Assembly (NCBI RefSeq): GCF_039526245.1 | Contig: NZ_BAAAIV010000025.1 | Location: 1-64,000, forward strand | Direction of reading: 5' to 3' | DNA length: 64,000 nucleotides | DNA from: Arthrobacter_H rhombi | Lineage (GTDB): Bacteria > Actinomycetota > Actinomycetes > Actinomycetales > Micrococcaceae | In this document: positions 25,448 to 33,681 of the stretch, piece by piece | How the letters are laid out: every line of letters begins with the position of its first letter | Numbering within the stretch: position 1 is the stretch's first letter | Position numbers and translations under genes: made by a program | Notes under the pieces: model-generated | The model's database searches: none | What the model was told of the DNA's origin: nothing | The model's input: only the letters and a program-made list of their open reading frames with translations

Positions 25448-26874
25448 CCACGCCCAGCCACCCGACCAGCCCCGGCGGGGCACTCCACGAGCGCACCGCC
25501 GTCGAACTCCGGGACCTGATCGCCACCGGCGAGGTCTCCTCCCGGGAAACCGCGGAACACTTCCTGGCTCGCATCGCAGAACAGAACCCGCGGCTGGGCA
25601 GCTTCATCACCGTCACCGCGGAACAGGCGGTGGCCGCTGCCGACGCTGCCGATGACGTCGCGGCACGGGCCCGCGCCACCGGTTCCGCGTTGGCCCCGCT
25701 GCACGGGCTCCCGCTGGCCTACAAGGACCTGTGGGATGTCGAAGGCGTCCCCACGTCGTTCGGCACCGCGGCCCTGCCCGCCGCCCTGGCGACGGAGGAC
25801 AGCCCCCTGGTTGCCCGGCTGCGTGCCGACGGCGCGATCTCGCTGGGCAAGACCCAGATCCCCGAGTTCGGACTGAACTGCTATTCGGAAAACCTCATCG
25901 CCCCGCCGGCGCGCAACCCCCTGGACCCCTCGCTCTCCCCCGGTGGCTCCTCGGGCGGCAGTGCGGCAGCAGTCGCCGCGGGCCTGCTGCCCGTGGCTCC
26001 GGGGAACGACGGCGGCGGTTCGGTCCGCATCCCCGCGTCTGCTTGCGGTCTGATCGGCTTGAAGCCGGGGTTGGGCACTGTTCCGACGGATCTGGCCAAC
26101 GGGCGGGTGGACCGCTTCGGCGCACCCCGCTTCGTGGTCTCCGGCCCCCTGGCCCGGACCGCCGAGGACGCCGGGCTGCTCATGGACTCGATGACCGGCG
26201 GCACCGGGTACCTGGAGGCTGCCCGCAGCGCCCGGCCCGCCGGCGGCCGCCCCCTGCGAATCGGCGTGACCCGCACTTCCCCCTTCGACGGCCGGTACCC
26301 CGTCGCCCTGGATCCCACGGCCGAGGAAGCACTGCAGGCCGGCATCGCGCTCTTGGAGGCCGCAGGGCACCGTGTCGAACCGGCTGACATCCGCTATGAC
26401 AACCGCTACCCGGAGGCATTCCAGGCGATCTGGACCGCCGGGCTGGCCGAGGCAGGACTCCCCGACGAAGCCGCCCCCGCCCTGATGGAACTCGCCCGCA
26501 CCTTCCGGGCGCGGGCCATCGCCCGGCCCGAGGCGGAGAAGCGCGAAGCCGCAGCCGTGCTGCAGAAGATCGCCGAGGACTGCCGGGCCCAGTGGGGCCG
26601 CTACGACGCAGTGCTGACTCCCGCCATGGCCCAGACGCCGCGGCCGATCGGGTGGTACACCGCGCACGACGCCGACTTCGACTACGAGCTCCAGTGCCGG
26701 TACACGCCATACACCTCGGTGGTCAATGTTGCCGGGACACCCGCCGTGACGGTCCCGACCCTGCGAACCGTCGGTGGTCTGTCCATGGGAATCCAGCTGA
26801 CTGGGGCAAACGGATCTGAGCGCGACCTGCTCGCCCTGGCGGCCCAACTGATGAATGCCTCCAGCGGAATGTGA
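25444..26874 (+). CDS. Amidase signature-family hydrolase
   Basis: A 476-residue amidase with the full Ser-cisSer-Lys triad visible: Lys94 (AYKDLW), cis-Ser169 (GGSSGGS) and nucleophile Ser193 (DGGGSVRIPA). The family hydrolyses amides such as carboxamides, amino-acid amides or nylon oligomers; it also includes GatA, but no gatB/gatC neighbours are present, so a free-standing amidase is likelier. No signal peptide is visible. The start overlaps the UbiB stop (ATGA). Confidence 0.88.
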   Translation: MTTPSHPTSPGGALHERTAVELRDLIATGEVSSRETAEHFLARIAEQNPRLGSFITVTAEQAVAAADAADDVAARARATGSALAPLHGLPLAYKDLWDVEGVPTSFGTAALPAALATEDSPLVARLRADGAISLGKTQIPEFGLNCYSENLIAPPARNPLDPSLSPGGSSGGSAAAVAAGLLPVAPGNDGGGSVRIPASACGLIGLKPGLGTVPTDLANGRVDRFGAPRFVVSGPLARTAEDAGLLMDSMTGGTGYLEAARSARPAGGRPLRIGVTRTSPFDGRYPVALDPTAEEALQAGIALLEAAGHRVEPADIRYDNRYPEAFQAIWTAGLAEAGLPDEAAPALMELARTFRARAIARPEAEKREAAAVLQKIAEDCRAQWGRYDAVLTPAMAQTPRPIGWYTAHDADFDYELQCRYTPYTSVVNVAGTPAVTVPTLRTVGGLSMGIQLTGANGSERDLLALAAQLMNASSGM

Positions 26875-26926
26875 TTCAGCTCACTGAAATAGGCGTTTTG
26901 GGACACACGAGCGCAAAATACTGTAA

Positions 26927-28384
26927 ATGACCTCATTGAATTCCACGCGGGAACCGGCCGGAAAGACCTTCTTTGGCCACCCCCGGATGCTCTTCAACCT
27001 CTTCAATGTCGAGATGTGGGAGCGCTTCTCCTTCTACGGCATGCAAGGCATCCTCGCCTACTACATGTACTTCGAGGTGTCCAAGGGCGGCCTCGGCCTG
27101 GACCAGGGGCTGTCCCTGAGCCTGGTCGGCGCCTATGGCGGCACCGTCTACCTCAGCACCATTTTCGGAGCATGGATCGCCGATCGGCTCTTCGGGTCCG
27201 AACGCGTGCTGTTCTACACCGCCATCATGATCATGCTCGGCCACATCGCCTTGGCAGCGTTGCCCGGCGTCGTGGGCCTGACCGTGGGGCTGCTGCTGGT
27301 GGCCCTCGGTTCCGGTGGCCTGAAGGCCACCGCCACCACGCTGGTCGGTTCGTTGTACTCGAAGCAGGACACCCGGCGTGACGCCGGGTTCTCCATCTTC
27401 TACATGGGCGTGAACATCGGCGCCCTGATCGGCCCGTTGCTGACCGGCCTGCTGCAGACCCGGCTGGGTTTCCACTACGGCTTCGGACTGGCGGCGATCG
27501 GCATGGCCATCGGCCTGACCATCTATGCTCTGGGCCGCAAGAACCTGCCGGCAGCCACGCACCACGTCACCGACCCGCTGCTCGGCAACCTCCGCGTGCG
27601 CTACGGCATCGGCGTCCTGATCGGCATCGCGATCATCGTTGTGCTGCTGGCTACCGGCATCGTGCACGCCGACAACCTGGCCTCGACCATCGCCATCGTC
27701 GTGGTCGCAGCATCGGTGATCTACTTCATCGTCATCCTGAAGTCCCCGAAGATCGACGGCACCGAACGCCGCCGCGTCACCGCCTTCATCCCGCTCTACA
27801 TCGCCTCCGCGGCATTCTGGGCCTTGTTCCAGCAGCAGTTCACCTTCATTGCCGTGTACTCGGAACAACGACTGGACCGCAACCTGTTCGGGTGGGAAAT
27901 GCCGGCCAGCTGGACCCAGTCCATCAACCCGGTCTTCATCATCATCTTCGCCGCCGTGTTTGCCGGCATCTGGACCAAGATGGGCGAGAAACAGCCATCC
28001 ACCCCCCTGAAATTCGGTGGCGCACTGGTCGTCATGGGACTGGCCTTCCTGGTCTTCATCCCGTTGAACTCGCTGGAAAAGACCCCGCTGTTGGCACTGG
28101 CCGGAATCCTGTTCCTGTTCACCATGGCCGAGTTGCTGCTGAGCCCGATCGGTCTTTCGGTCGCCACGAAGCTGGCCCCGATTGCCTTCACCACGCAGAT
28201 GGTGGCGTTGTTCTACCTGTCGGTTTCGCTGGGCACGACGCTGGCCGGCATCTTCGCCGGCTTCTACACCGAGGGCAACGAGGTCCCGTACTTCGTGGTC
28301 CTCGGCGGTACGGCCATCGTGCTGGGCATTGCCTTGATGGCGGCCGTGAAGCCGATCAAGGCCCTGATGTCCGGGGTGAAGTAG
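26927..28384 (+). CDS. POT-family proton-dependent oligopeptide transporter
   Basis: A 485-residue major-facilitator transporter of the PTR2/POT family (DtpT-like), importing di- and tripeptides with protons. The signature ExxERFxxYG appears as EMWERFSFYG near residue 30, followed by about 12-14 membrane helices and the FIMGVNIGALIGPL-like second signature (YMGVNIGALIGP). There is no Shine-Dalgarno before ATG 26927. CAAAAT ends 7 nt upstream, so the transcript may be leaderless. A strong terminator follows. Confidence 0.92.
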   Translation: MTSLNSTREPAGKTFFGHPRMLFNLFNVEMWERFSFYGMQGILAYYMYFEVSKGGLGLDQGLSLSLVGAYGGTVYLSTIFGAWIADRLFGSERVLFYTAIMIMLGHIALAALPGVVGLTVGLLLVALGSGGLKATATTLVGSLYSKQDTRRDAGFSIFYMGVNIGALIGPLLTGLLQTRLGFHYGFGLAAIGMAIGLTIYALGRKNLPAATHHVTDPLLGNLRVRYGIGVLIGIAIIVVLLATGIVHADNLASTIAIVVVAASVIYFIVILKSPKIDGTERRRVTAFIPLYIASAAFWALFQQQFTFIAVYSEQRLDRNLFGWEMPASWTQSINPVFIIIFAAVFAGIWTKMGEKQPSTPLKFGGALVVMGLAFLVFIPLNSLEKTPLLALAGILFLFTMAELLLSPIGLSVATKLAPIAFTTQMVALFYLSVSLGTTLAGIFAGFYTEGNEVPYFVVLGGTAIVLGIALMAAVKPIKALMSGVK

Positions 28385-28409
28385 CCCGGCTACCCACTAC
28401 GTCAAAAAT

Positions 28410-28451
28410 GCCTCGCCTCCGGACATCTTGTCCGGGGAGCGGGGCTTTTTT
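28410..28451 (+). terminator. Rho-independent terminator
   Basis: A 16-bp stem (GCCTCGCCTCCGGACA with TGTCCGGGGAGCGGGGC, one bulged A, two G-U pairs), loop TCT, then six T. It lies 25 nt after the POT transporter stop and insulates it from pgm. Confidence 0.9.
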
Positions 28452-28464
28452 GCGTCCCTTCTGG

Positions 28465-28470
28465 TTAGCT
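28465..28470 (+). promoter_or_regulatory. -10-like box (TTAGCT) of pgm, possible leaderless
   Basis: TTAGCT ends 6 nt before the pgm ATG, directly after the terminator, and no Shine-Dalgarno is present. The hexamer is only a partial match to TANNNT. Confidence 0.3.
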
Positions 28471-28476
28471 GTATCC

Positions 28477-30138
28477 ATGGCTGCCAATCGTGCGGGGACG
28501 CGCGCCCTCCCCGAGGACCTGATAGATCTCGACGCCGTCCGTTCGGCTTACTTCGATGTGGTTCCGGACCCGGAGGACCCCACGCAGCGGGTTGCCTTCG
28601 GAACCTCCGGCCACCGGGGCAAATCAGTGAACGGCTCCTTCAACGAAAACCACATCGCGGCCATCACGCAGGCCATCGTGGAGTACCGGAACGGCCAGGG
28701 CATCGCCGGACCGCTGTTCGTCGGCAAGGACACGCACGCGCTCTCCGACCCGGCACAGGACACCGCACTGGAGGTCCTGATCGCCAACGGCGTGGATGTA
28801 CGCGTCGATGCGCGCAACGGCTGGACGCCCACCCCGGCTGTCAGCCACGCCATCCTCACCCACAACCGGGACATCCCGGCTGCCGACCGGGCCCGGCAGG
28901 CCGATGGCATCGTCATCACCCCCTCGCACAACCCGCCCTCCGATGGCGGGTTCAAGTACAACCCCCCGCATGGTGGTCCCGCGGATTCCGACGCCACCTC
29001 GTGGATTGCCGGACGCGCGAATGACCTGCTGACCGCTGGGCTGGCCGGAGTGAAGCGGGTGACGATCTCCCAGGCCCGTTTTGCGGAGAATCTGGGGACC
29101 CACGACTTCCTTTCTGCCTACGTCGGTTCCTTGTCCGAGGTCCTGGACATGGACGCCATCCGCTCCGCGGGGGTCCGCATCGGCGCCGACCCGATGGGCG
29201 GTGCGTCCGTTGACTACTGGGGCGCCATCGGCGAAAAGTACAGCCTCGACTTGACCGTCGTGAACCCGGAAGTCGATCCCCGCTGGTCCTTCATGACACT
29301 GGACTGGGACGGCAAGATCCGCATGGACTGCTCCTCCCCATCGGCCATGGCGGGCCTCATCGCCAAGGTCCGGGACGGCGGCGCGGCCTACGATATCGCC
29401 ACGGGGAACGACGCCGACGCGGATCGGCACGGCATCGTCACCCCGGATGCCGGGCTGATGAACCCCAACCATTTCCTCTCCGTCGCCATCGACTATCTCT
29501 ACCGCCACCGCCCGCAGTGGCCGCAGGGAGCCGGTGTGGGTAAAACCCTCGTCAGCTCCTCCATGATCGACCGGGTGGCCGCTTCCCTCGGTCGTGAACT
29601 CGTCGAGGTCCCCGTGGGCTTCAAGTGGTTCGTTCCCGGTTTGCTGGACGGCACCGGCGTTTTCGGCGGCGAGGAATCCGCAGGGGCGAGCTTTGTTCGT
29701 TTCGATGGCACCCCGTGGACGACAGATAAGGACGGACTGCTCCTGGCGCTCTTGGCGTCGGAAATCCAGGCAGTCACGGGATCGTCGCCCAGTGAGCATT
29801 ACACGCGCCTGACCGCAGACTTCGGCTCGCCCGCCTATGCACGCATCGATGCAGCTGCCACCCGGGACCAGAAGGCAGCACTGGCCAAGCTTTCGGCCAG
29901 TGACGTGACGGCGTCGGAACTTGCCGGCGAGACCATCACCGCCCGGCTGACCGAGGCACCCGGCAACGGTGCACCCATCGGCGGGTTGAAGGTCACCACC
30001 GAGAACGCCTGGTTCGCAGCCCGCCCGTCCGGAACCGAGGATGTTTACAAGATCTACGCCGAATCGTTCAAGGGCGAAGACCACCTGAAGCTGGTCCAAC
30101 AAGAGGCCAAGGCGCTGGTCGACTCCATCATCGGCTGA
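28477..30138 (+). CDS. pgm: Phosphoglucomutase, alpha-D-glucose phosphate-specific
   Basis: Pgm interconverts glucose-1-phosphate and glucose-6-phosphate, linking glycolysis to glycogen, trehalose and sugar-nucleotide synthesis. The 553-residue enzyme has the substrate motif FGTSGHRGK (about 41-49), the phosphoserine loop TPSHNP with Ser150, the metal-binding loop DADADRHG (about 310-317), the sugar-binding GGEESAGASF and the C-terminal phosphate-binding RPSGTEDVYKIY. Size matches the E. coli Pgm subfamily. A weak hairpin (about 30155-30178) follows the stop. Confidence 0.96.
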   Translation: MAANRAGTRALPEDLIDLDAVRSAYFDVVPDPEDPTQRVAFGTSGHRGKSVNGSFNENHIAAITQAIVEYRNGQGIAGPLFVGKDTHALSDPAQDTALEVLIANGVDVRVDARNGWTPTPAVSHAILTHNRDIPAADRARQADGIVITPSHNPPSDGGFKYNPPHGGPADSDATSWIAGRANDLLTAGLAGVKRVTISQARFAENLGTHDFLSAYVGSLSEVLDMDAIRSAGVRIGADPMGGASVDYWGAIGEKYSLDLTVVNPEVDPRWSFMTLDWDGKIRMDCSSPSAMAGLIAKVRDGGAAYDIATGNDADADRHGIVTPDAGLMNPNHFLSVAIDYLYRHRPQWPQGAGVGKTLVSSSMIDRVAASLGRELVEVPVGFKWFVPGLLDGTGVFGGEESAGASFVRFDGTPWTTDKDGLLLALLASEIQAVTGSSPSEHYTRLTADFGSPAYARIDAAATRDQKAALAKLSASDVTASELAGETITARLTEAPGNGAPIGGLKVTTENAWFAARPSGTEDVYKIYAESFKGEDHLKLVQQEAKALVDSIIG

Positions 30139-30462
30139 CCTGCTTGACGGTTGCCGATCGGGGTTTCCACCCGATTGCCGACCTTTTGACAACAGCGTCC
30201 GTCACAATGCCATAACGTCGCTGTACCCCATATGCCACAAGGGATGCAGCTGCCTGCAACCCGGGTGTATCCTCGGTCAAACAATGGAATTCAGCCGACA
30301 GCGAACATCGAGTTGTTAGCGTTGCGTTAGAAAGTCAATCACTCGCCCTGTCAGACGGACTTTCCGGCCTCGCCTTTAAGCGGCCACGGAACCGTCTGGT
30401 GAGGTCGGGTTGCCGAGCAATCGGTCTGCCTCCACCCGGACCCAGGCCGTGGACGGGAAAAT
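30139..30462 (+). other. 324-nt intergenic leader region before proV
   Basis: No gene is seen. It holds a TTGACA (30186-30191) without a well-spaced -10, three copies of TTGCCGA (30151, 30175, 30410) and a structured hairpin described separately. The region presumably carries the promoter and 5' leader of the osmoprotectant transporter. Confidence 0.5.
30352..30398 (+). promoter_or_regulatory. Structured hairpin in the proV leader
   Basis: CAGACGG (30352-30358) pairs with CCGTCTG (30392-30398), TTCC (30362-30365) with GGAA (30388-30391), and GGCC (30366-30369) with GGCC (30382-30385), around a 12-nt loop. That is 15 base pairs with two small bulges, ending 64 nt before the proV start. There is no U tract, so it is more likely a leader element than a terminator. 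Confidence 0.4.
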
Positions 30463-31782
30463 GTGAATACTACTGAGACAGCGCAACCGGCGCTACGCGT
30501 CAGCAACGCGTACAAGGTCTTCGGCCGCCGGGGCAACGAGGCGGTCAAGCTACTGAAGGCCGGGAAGTCCCGCAAGGATGTGTCCTCGCTGGGCACCGCG
30601 GCGGTCATCGACGCGAGCTTCGACGTGAAACCGGGCGAGATCTTCGTCGTCATGGGGCTCTCCGGTTCCGGAAAATCGACGCTGATCCGCATGCTCAACG
30701 GCCTCTGGCCCATGACCAGTGGCTCGGTCGTCATCGGCGACACGGACATCGCCAAGATCTCGCCCAAGAAGCTCCGCAAGGTCCGGCAACAGCGTATCTC
30801 GATGGTCTTCCAGCACTTCGCGCTCCTGCCGCACCGCACCGTCCTGCAGAACGCAGCCTACGCACTCGAGATCCAGGGCGTCGGCATGGCCGAACGTACC
30901 GAACGGGCGAACAAGGTCCTCGACGTCGTGGGACTCAACGGCTGGGGCGACAAATATCCCAGTGAGCTCTCCGGTGGCATGCAACAGCGTGTCGGCTTGG
31001 CCCGCGCACTGGCAGCTGAAACCGACATCCTGCTCATGGACGAGGCATTCTCCGCACTGGACCCCCTCATCCGCCGCGACATGCAGGAACAGCTGGCGTC
31101 CTTGCAAGCCGAACTGGGGAAGACGATCATCTTCATCACGCACGATCTGAACGAGGCCATGTTCCTCGGTGACCGCATCGCCGTCATGCGAGACGGTGAG
31201 ATCGTGCAGATCGGCACCCCCGATGACATCCTCACGCACCCGGCCAACGAGTACGTCTCGGCCTTCGTGCGCGACGTCGACCGCACCCGGGTCCTCACGG
31301 CGGGGACTGTCATGGAGCCGCCGCGAGCGGTCGTGAACCTCAGCGGTGGCGCCCGAAATGCCCTGCGGACCATGCGGGAATTGCAGACGTCCGCGGCATT
31401 CGTCGTGGATCGGCGGCGGGTGCTGCTCGGCTCCGTCCGCGACCGCGAGGTGATGGCATTGCTCGAACGCGGTGGTGCGGACCTCGAGGAAATCATCACC
31501 TCCCGCAACGCCCCGATCACCGCAGACACGGCTCTGAACGACCTCTTCGGGCGTTCCGTTGAATCCCCGGTCCCGCTGCCCGTGGTCGACGACGAGGGCC
31601 GCCTGATTGGCGCCATTGCCCGCGCCACACTGCTCTCCGCACTCGGCAACGTGCCGTCGAGCACCAGCGGCATGCCGGTGGTCACCCCCGGGCAGACTGC
31701 GGGCACTGACGACGGCACTGCGGCGGCCCCCGGTGATGCCGCCAACGAAGGCACCATCGAGAATGAAGGAGAGGTCCGCTAG
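30463..31782 (+). CDS. proV: Glycine betaine/proline ABC transporter, ATP-binding protein
   Basis: The ATPase of an osmoprotectant importer (OpuA/ProU type). The 439-residue protein has Walker A GLSGSGKST (about 65-73), the ABC signature LSGGMQQRVG, Walker B ILLMDEAFSALDP and the switch His in IIFITHDL. A C-terminal CBS-pair region (about 290-400) is the usual ionic-strength or nucleotide sensor. A further Gly/Thr/Ala-rich tail ends the protein. The GTG start has only a weak GGGAAA upstream. It abuts proW with no gap. Confidence 0.95.
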   Translation: MNTTETAQPALRVSNAYKVFGRRGNEAVKLLKAGKSRKDVSSLGTAAVIDASFDVKPGEIFVVMGLSGSGKSTLIRMLNGLWPMTSGSVVIGDTDIAKISPKKLRKVRQQRISMVFQHFALLPHRTVLQNAAYALEIQGVGMAERTERANKVLDVVGLNGWGDKYPSELSGGMQQRVGLARALAAETDILLMDEAFSALDPLIRRDMQEQLASLQAELGKTIIFITHDLNEAMFLGDRIAVMRDGEIVQIGTPDDILTHPANEYVSAFVRDVDRTRVLTAGTVMEPPRAVVNLSGGARNALRTMRELQTSAAFVVDRRRVLLGSVRDREVMALLERGGADLEEIITSRNAPITADTALNDLFGRSVESPVPLPVVDDEGRLIGAIARATLLSALGNVPSSTSGMPVVTPGQTAGTDDGTAAAPGDAANEGTIENEGEVR

Positions 31783-32637
31783 ATGGGAGAGAACCTGTTC
31801 CGTATTCCGGTCGGCCACTGGGTCGAAACGGTCCTTGACTGGATCACCGCCAACTTCAACGCCTTCTTCGACGTCGTCAAGACGGTGTTCCAGAATTTCA
31901 ACGACGCCCTGGTCTGGGTCCTCACCGCGCCCCCGTTCTGGGCGATCATCCTCGTGCTCGCCATCCTTGCGTGGCTGGCCAAGAGCTGGAAACTCGGCGT
32001 GGGGACGGTGATCGGCCTGCTGTTCATCTACGGCATGAACCAGTGGCAGAACTCCATGGAGACCCTGGCGCTGGTCCTGGTGGCCAGTGTCATCGCCGTC
32101 GTCATCAGCGTTCCGCTGGGCATCCTCACGGCGAAATCCAGGATCGTTTCCACGATCGTCAAACCCATTCTGGACTTCCTGCAGACGATGCCGGCCTTCG
32201 TATATCTCATCCCGGCCATCCTGCTCTTGGGCATCGGCGCCGTTCCCGGCATCGTCGCAACGATCGTGTTTTCCCTGGCACCAGGAACCCGCTTCACCGA
32301 ACTGGGCATCCGCAGCGTCGATACCGAAGTGCTCGAGGCCGGCCAGGCCTTCGGCGCGTCCCCCGGTCGCATCCTGCGCCAGATCCAGATCCCCCTGGCG
32401 ATGCCAACGATCATGGCCGGCATCAACCAGGTCATCATGCTCTCGCTGTCCATGGTGGTCATCGCCGGGATGGTCGGAGCCGGCGGCCTCGGCGCCGCCG
32501 TCTACAAGGCACTGACTACGTTGAATACGCCCCTCGGCGTCGAGTCCGGCCTGTCCGTGGTCGTCCTGGCCATCATTTTGGACCGGATCACCGCCTCGCT
32601 CGGGCGATCCAACGTGACGGGCCGCAGTACTTCATGA
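31783..32637 (+). CDS. proW: Glycine betaine/proline ABC transporter, permease
   Basis: The membrane subunit of the same importer, 284 residues, with about seven hydrophobic helices. The cytoplasmic EAA loop with the conserved Gly appears as EAGQAFGASPGRILRQIQIP (about 183-202) and contacts ProV. It starts on the base after the proV stop, so expression is tightly coupled. An N-terminal segment of about 50 residues precedes the permease core and contains one hydrophobic helix. Confidence 0.93.
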   Translation: MGENLFRIPVGHWVETVLDWITANFNAFFDVVKTVFQNFNDALVWVLTAPPFWAIILVLAILAWLAKSWKLGVGTVIGLLFIYGMNQWQNSMETLALVLVASVIAVVISVPLGILTAKSRIVSTIVKPILDFLQTMPAFVYLIPAILLLGIGAVPGIVATIVFSLAPGTRFTELGIRSVDTEVLEAGQAFGASPGRILRQIQIPLAMPTIMAGINQVIMLSLSMVVIAGMVGAGGLGAAVYKALTTLNTPLGVESGLSVVVLAIILDRITASLGRSNVTGRSTS

Positions 32638-32642
32638 CCCAA

Positions 32643-32660
32643 CGCCCCGTCCGCGGGGCG
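32643..32660 (+). promoter_or_regulatory. Intercistronic hairpin between proW and proX
   Basis: CGCCCCG-TCCG-CGGGGCG is a perfect 7-bp GC stem with a 4-nt loop, ending 18 nt before the proX GTG and just upstream of its AGAAAGGA Shine-Dalgarno. It has no U tract. It could stabilise or separately set the level of proX mRNA. Confidence 0.45.
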
Positions 32661-32678
32661 CCAAGAAAGGAACACATA

Positions 32679-33593
32679 GTGAAGAAGAAACTCGCATCAT
32701 TGATGGGGATGGCCGCCGTGGCAGCCATGGCCTTGACCGCCTGCGGTAGCGGCGGCGGAGGCAGCAGCGATTCCGCTGCCCCTGCGTCGCCGGAGAACGG
32801 CGATAAGGCGGCCTTGAACATCGGCGTCATGGCCGGCTGGGACGAAGGCGTGGCCGTGTCCAACCTGTGGAAGCAGATCCTGGACAAGAAGGGCTACGAC
32901 GTCACCCTGACCGATGCCGACGCCGCACCGGTCTTCTCCGGAGTCGCCTCGGGCGACCTCGACCTGACCATGGACGTGTGGATGCCCCAGACCCACAAGG
33001 ACTACATGGAGAAGTACGGTGACCAGATGACCAAGCTGGGCACCTGGTACGACAACGCCAAGCTGACCATTGCGGTCAACAAGGACGCCCCCATCGACTC
33101 CCTGGAGCAGCTGGCGGCGAATGCAGACAAGTTCGGCAACACCATCTACGGCATCGACCCCGGAGCGGGCCTGACGAAGGCCACCCAGGACAAGGCCATC
33201 CCCGAGTACGGTCTGGAGAAGATGGACTTCAAGACCTCGTCCACCCCGGCCATGCTGAGCCAGTTGAAGAAGGCCACCAAGGCCGGCGACAACATCGTCG
33301 TCACCCTGTGGCGTCCGCACTGGGCGTACGACGAGTTCCCGATCAAGGACCTCAAGGACCCCAAGGGAGCCATGGGCAAGGCCGAGAACATCACGTCCTA
33401 CGGCAACAAGGACTTCAAGAAGAACTACCCTGGCCTCTCGAAGTGGCTGGACGACTTCAAGATGGACGATGAGCACCTGTTCTCCCTGGAGAACGCCATG
33501 TTCAACGGCGCGGAAACGGACAATTACGGTCCGGTCGTTGACAAGTGGATCTCGGAGAACCAGGAATACGTCGACGCCATGACCAAGAAGTAG
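32679..33593 (+). CDS. proX: Glycine betaine-binding lipoprotein
   Basis: The substrate-binding subunit of the osmoprotectant importer (OpuAC family), 304 residues. A lipoprotein signal peptide ends in the lipobox LTAC (Cys at about 22), followed by a Gly/Ser-rich linker. The mature protein shows the OpuAC pattern, including the MDVWMPQTH and VTLWRPHWAY segments whose tryptophans form the cage for quaternary amines. GTG 32679 has a good AGAAAGGA Shine-Dalgarno. It is the last gene of the operon, with a strong hairpin after it. Confidence 0.94.
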   Translation: MKKKLASLMGMAAVAAMALTACGSGGGGSSDSAAPASPENGDKAALNIGVMAGWDEGVAVSNLWKQILDKKGYDVTLTDADAAPVFSGVASGDLDLTMDVWMPQTHKDYMEKYGDQMTKLGTWYDNAKLTIAVNKDAPIDSLEQLAANADKFGNTIYGIDPGAGLTKATQDKAIPEYGLEKMDFKTSSTPAMLSQLKKATKAGDNIVVTLWRPHWAYDEFPIKDLKDPKGAMGKAENITSYGNKDFKKNYPGLSKWLDDFKMDDEHLFSLENAMFNGAETDNYGPVVDKWISENQEYVDAMTKK

Positions 33594-33630
33594 CCAGCAT
33601 CGACGGTCGGCGTCCCACACCGACTTCGAT

Positions 33631-33668
33631 CGAGGACCCGGTGCGCATCCATGGGCACCGGGTCCTCG
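33631..33668. terminator. Bidirectional GC hairpin terminator
   Basis: A perfect 14-bp inverted repeat (CGAGGACCCGGTGC / GCACCGGGTCCTCG) with a 10-nt loop lies between the convergent proX and aldehyde dehydrogenase genes. There is no U tract on either strand, as is common in Actinobacteria. Confidence 0.75.
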
Positions 33669-33681
33669 TGCGTCCGGGCGG

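Noticed and set aside
30145..30182. Second terminator after pgm
   Set aside because: CGATCGGG/CCCGATTG forms only a short imperfect stem; the following T run is four bases. Too weak to list as a terminator.
30339..30420. ydaO-type c-di-AMP riboswitch before proV
   Set aside because: The hairpin and the gene type fit the idea, but the conserved core motifs of the ydaO aptamer could not be recognised by eye.
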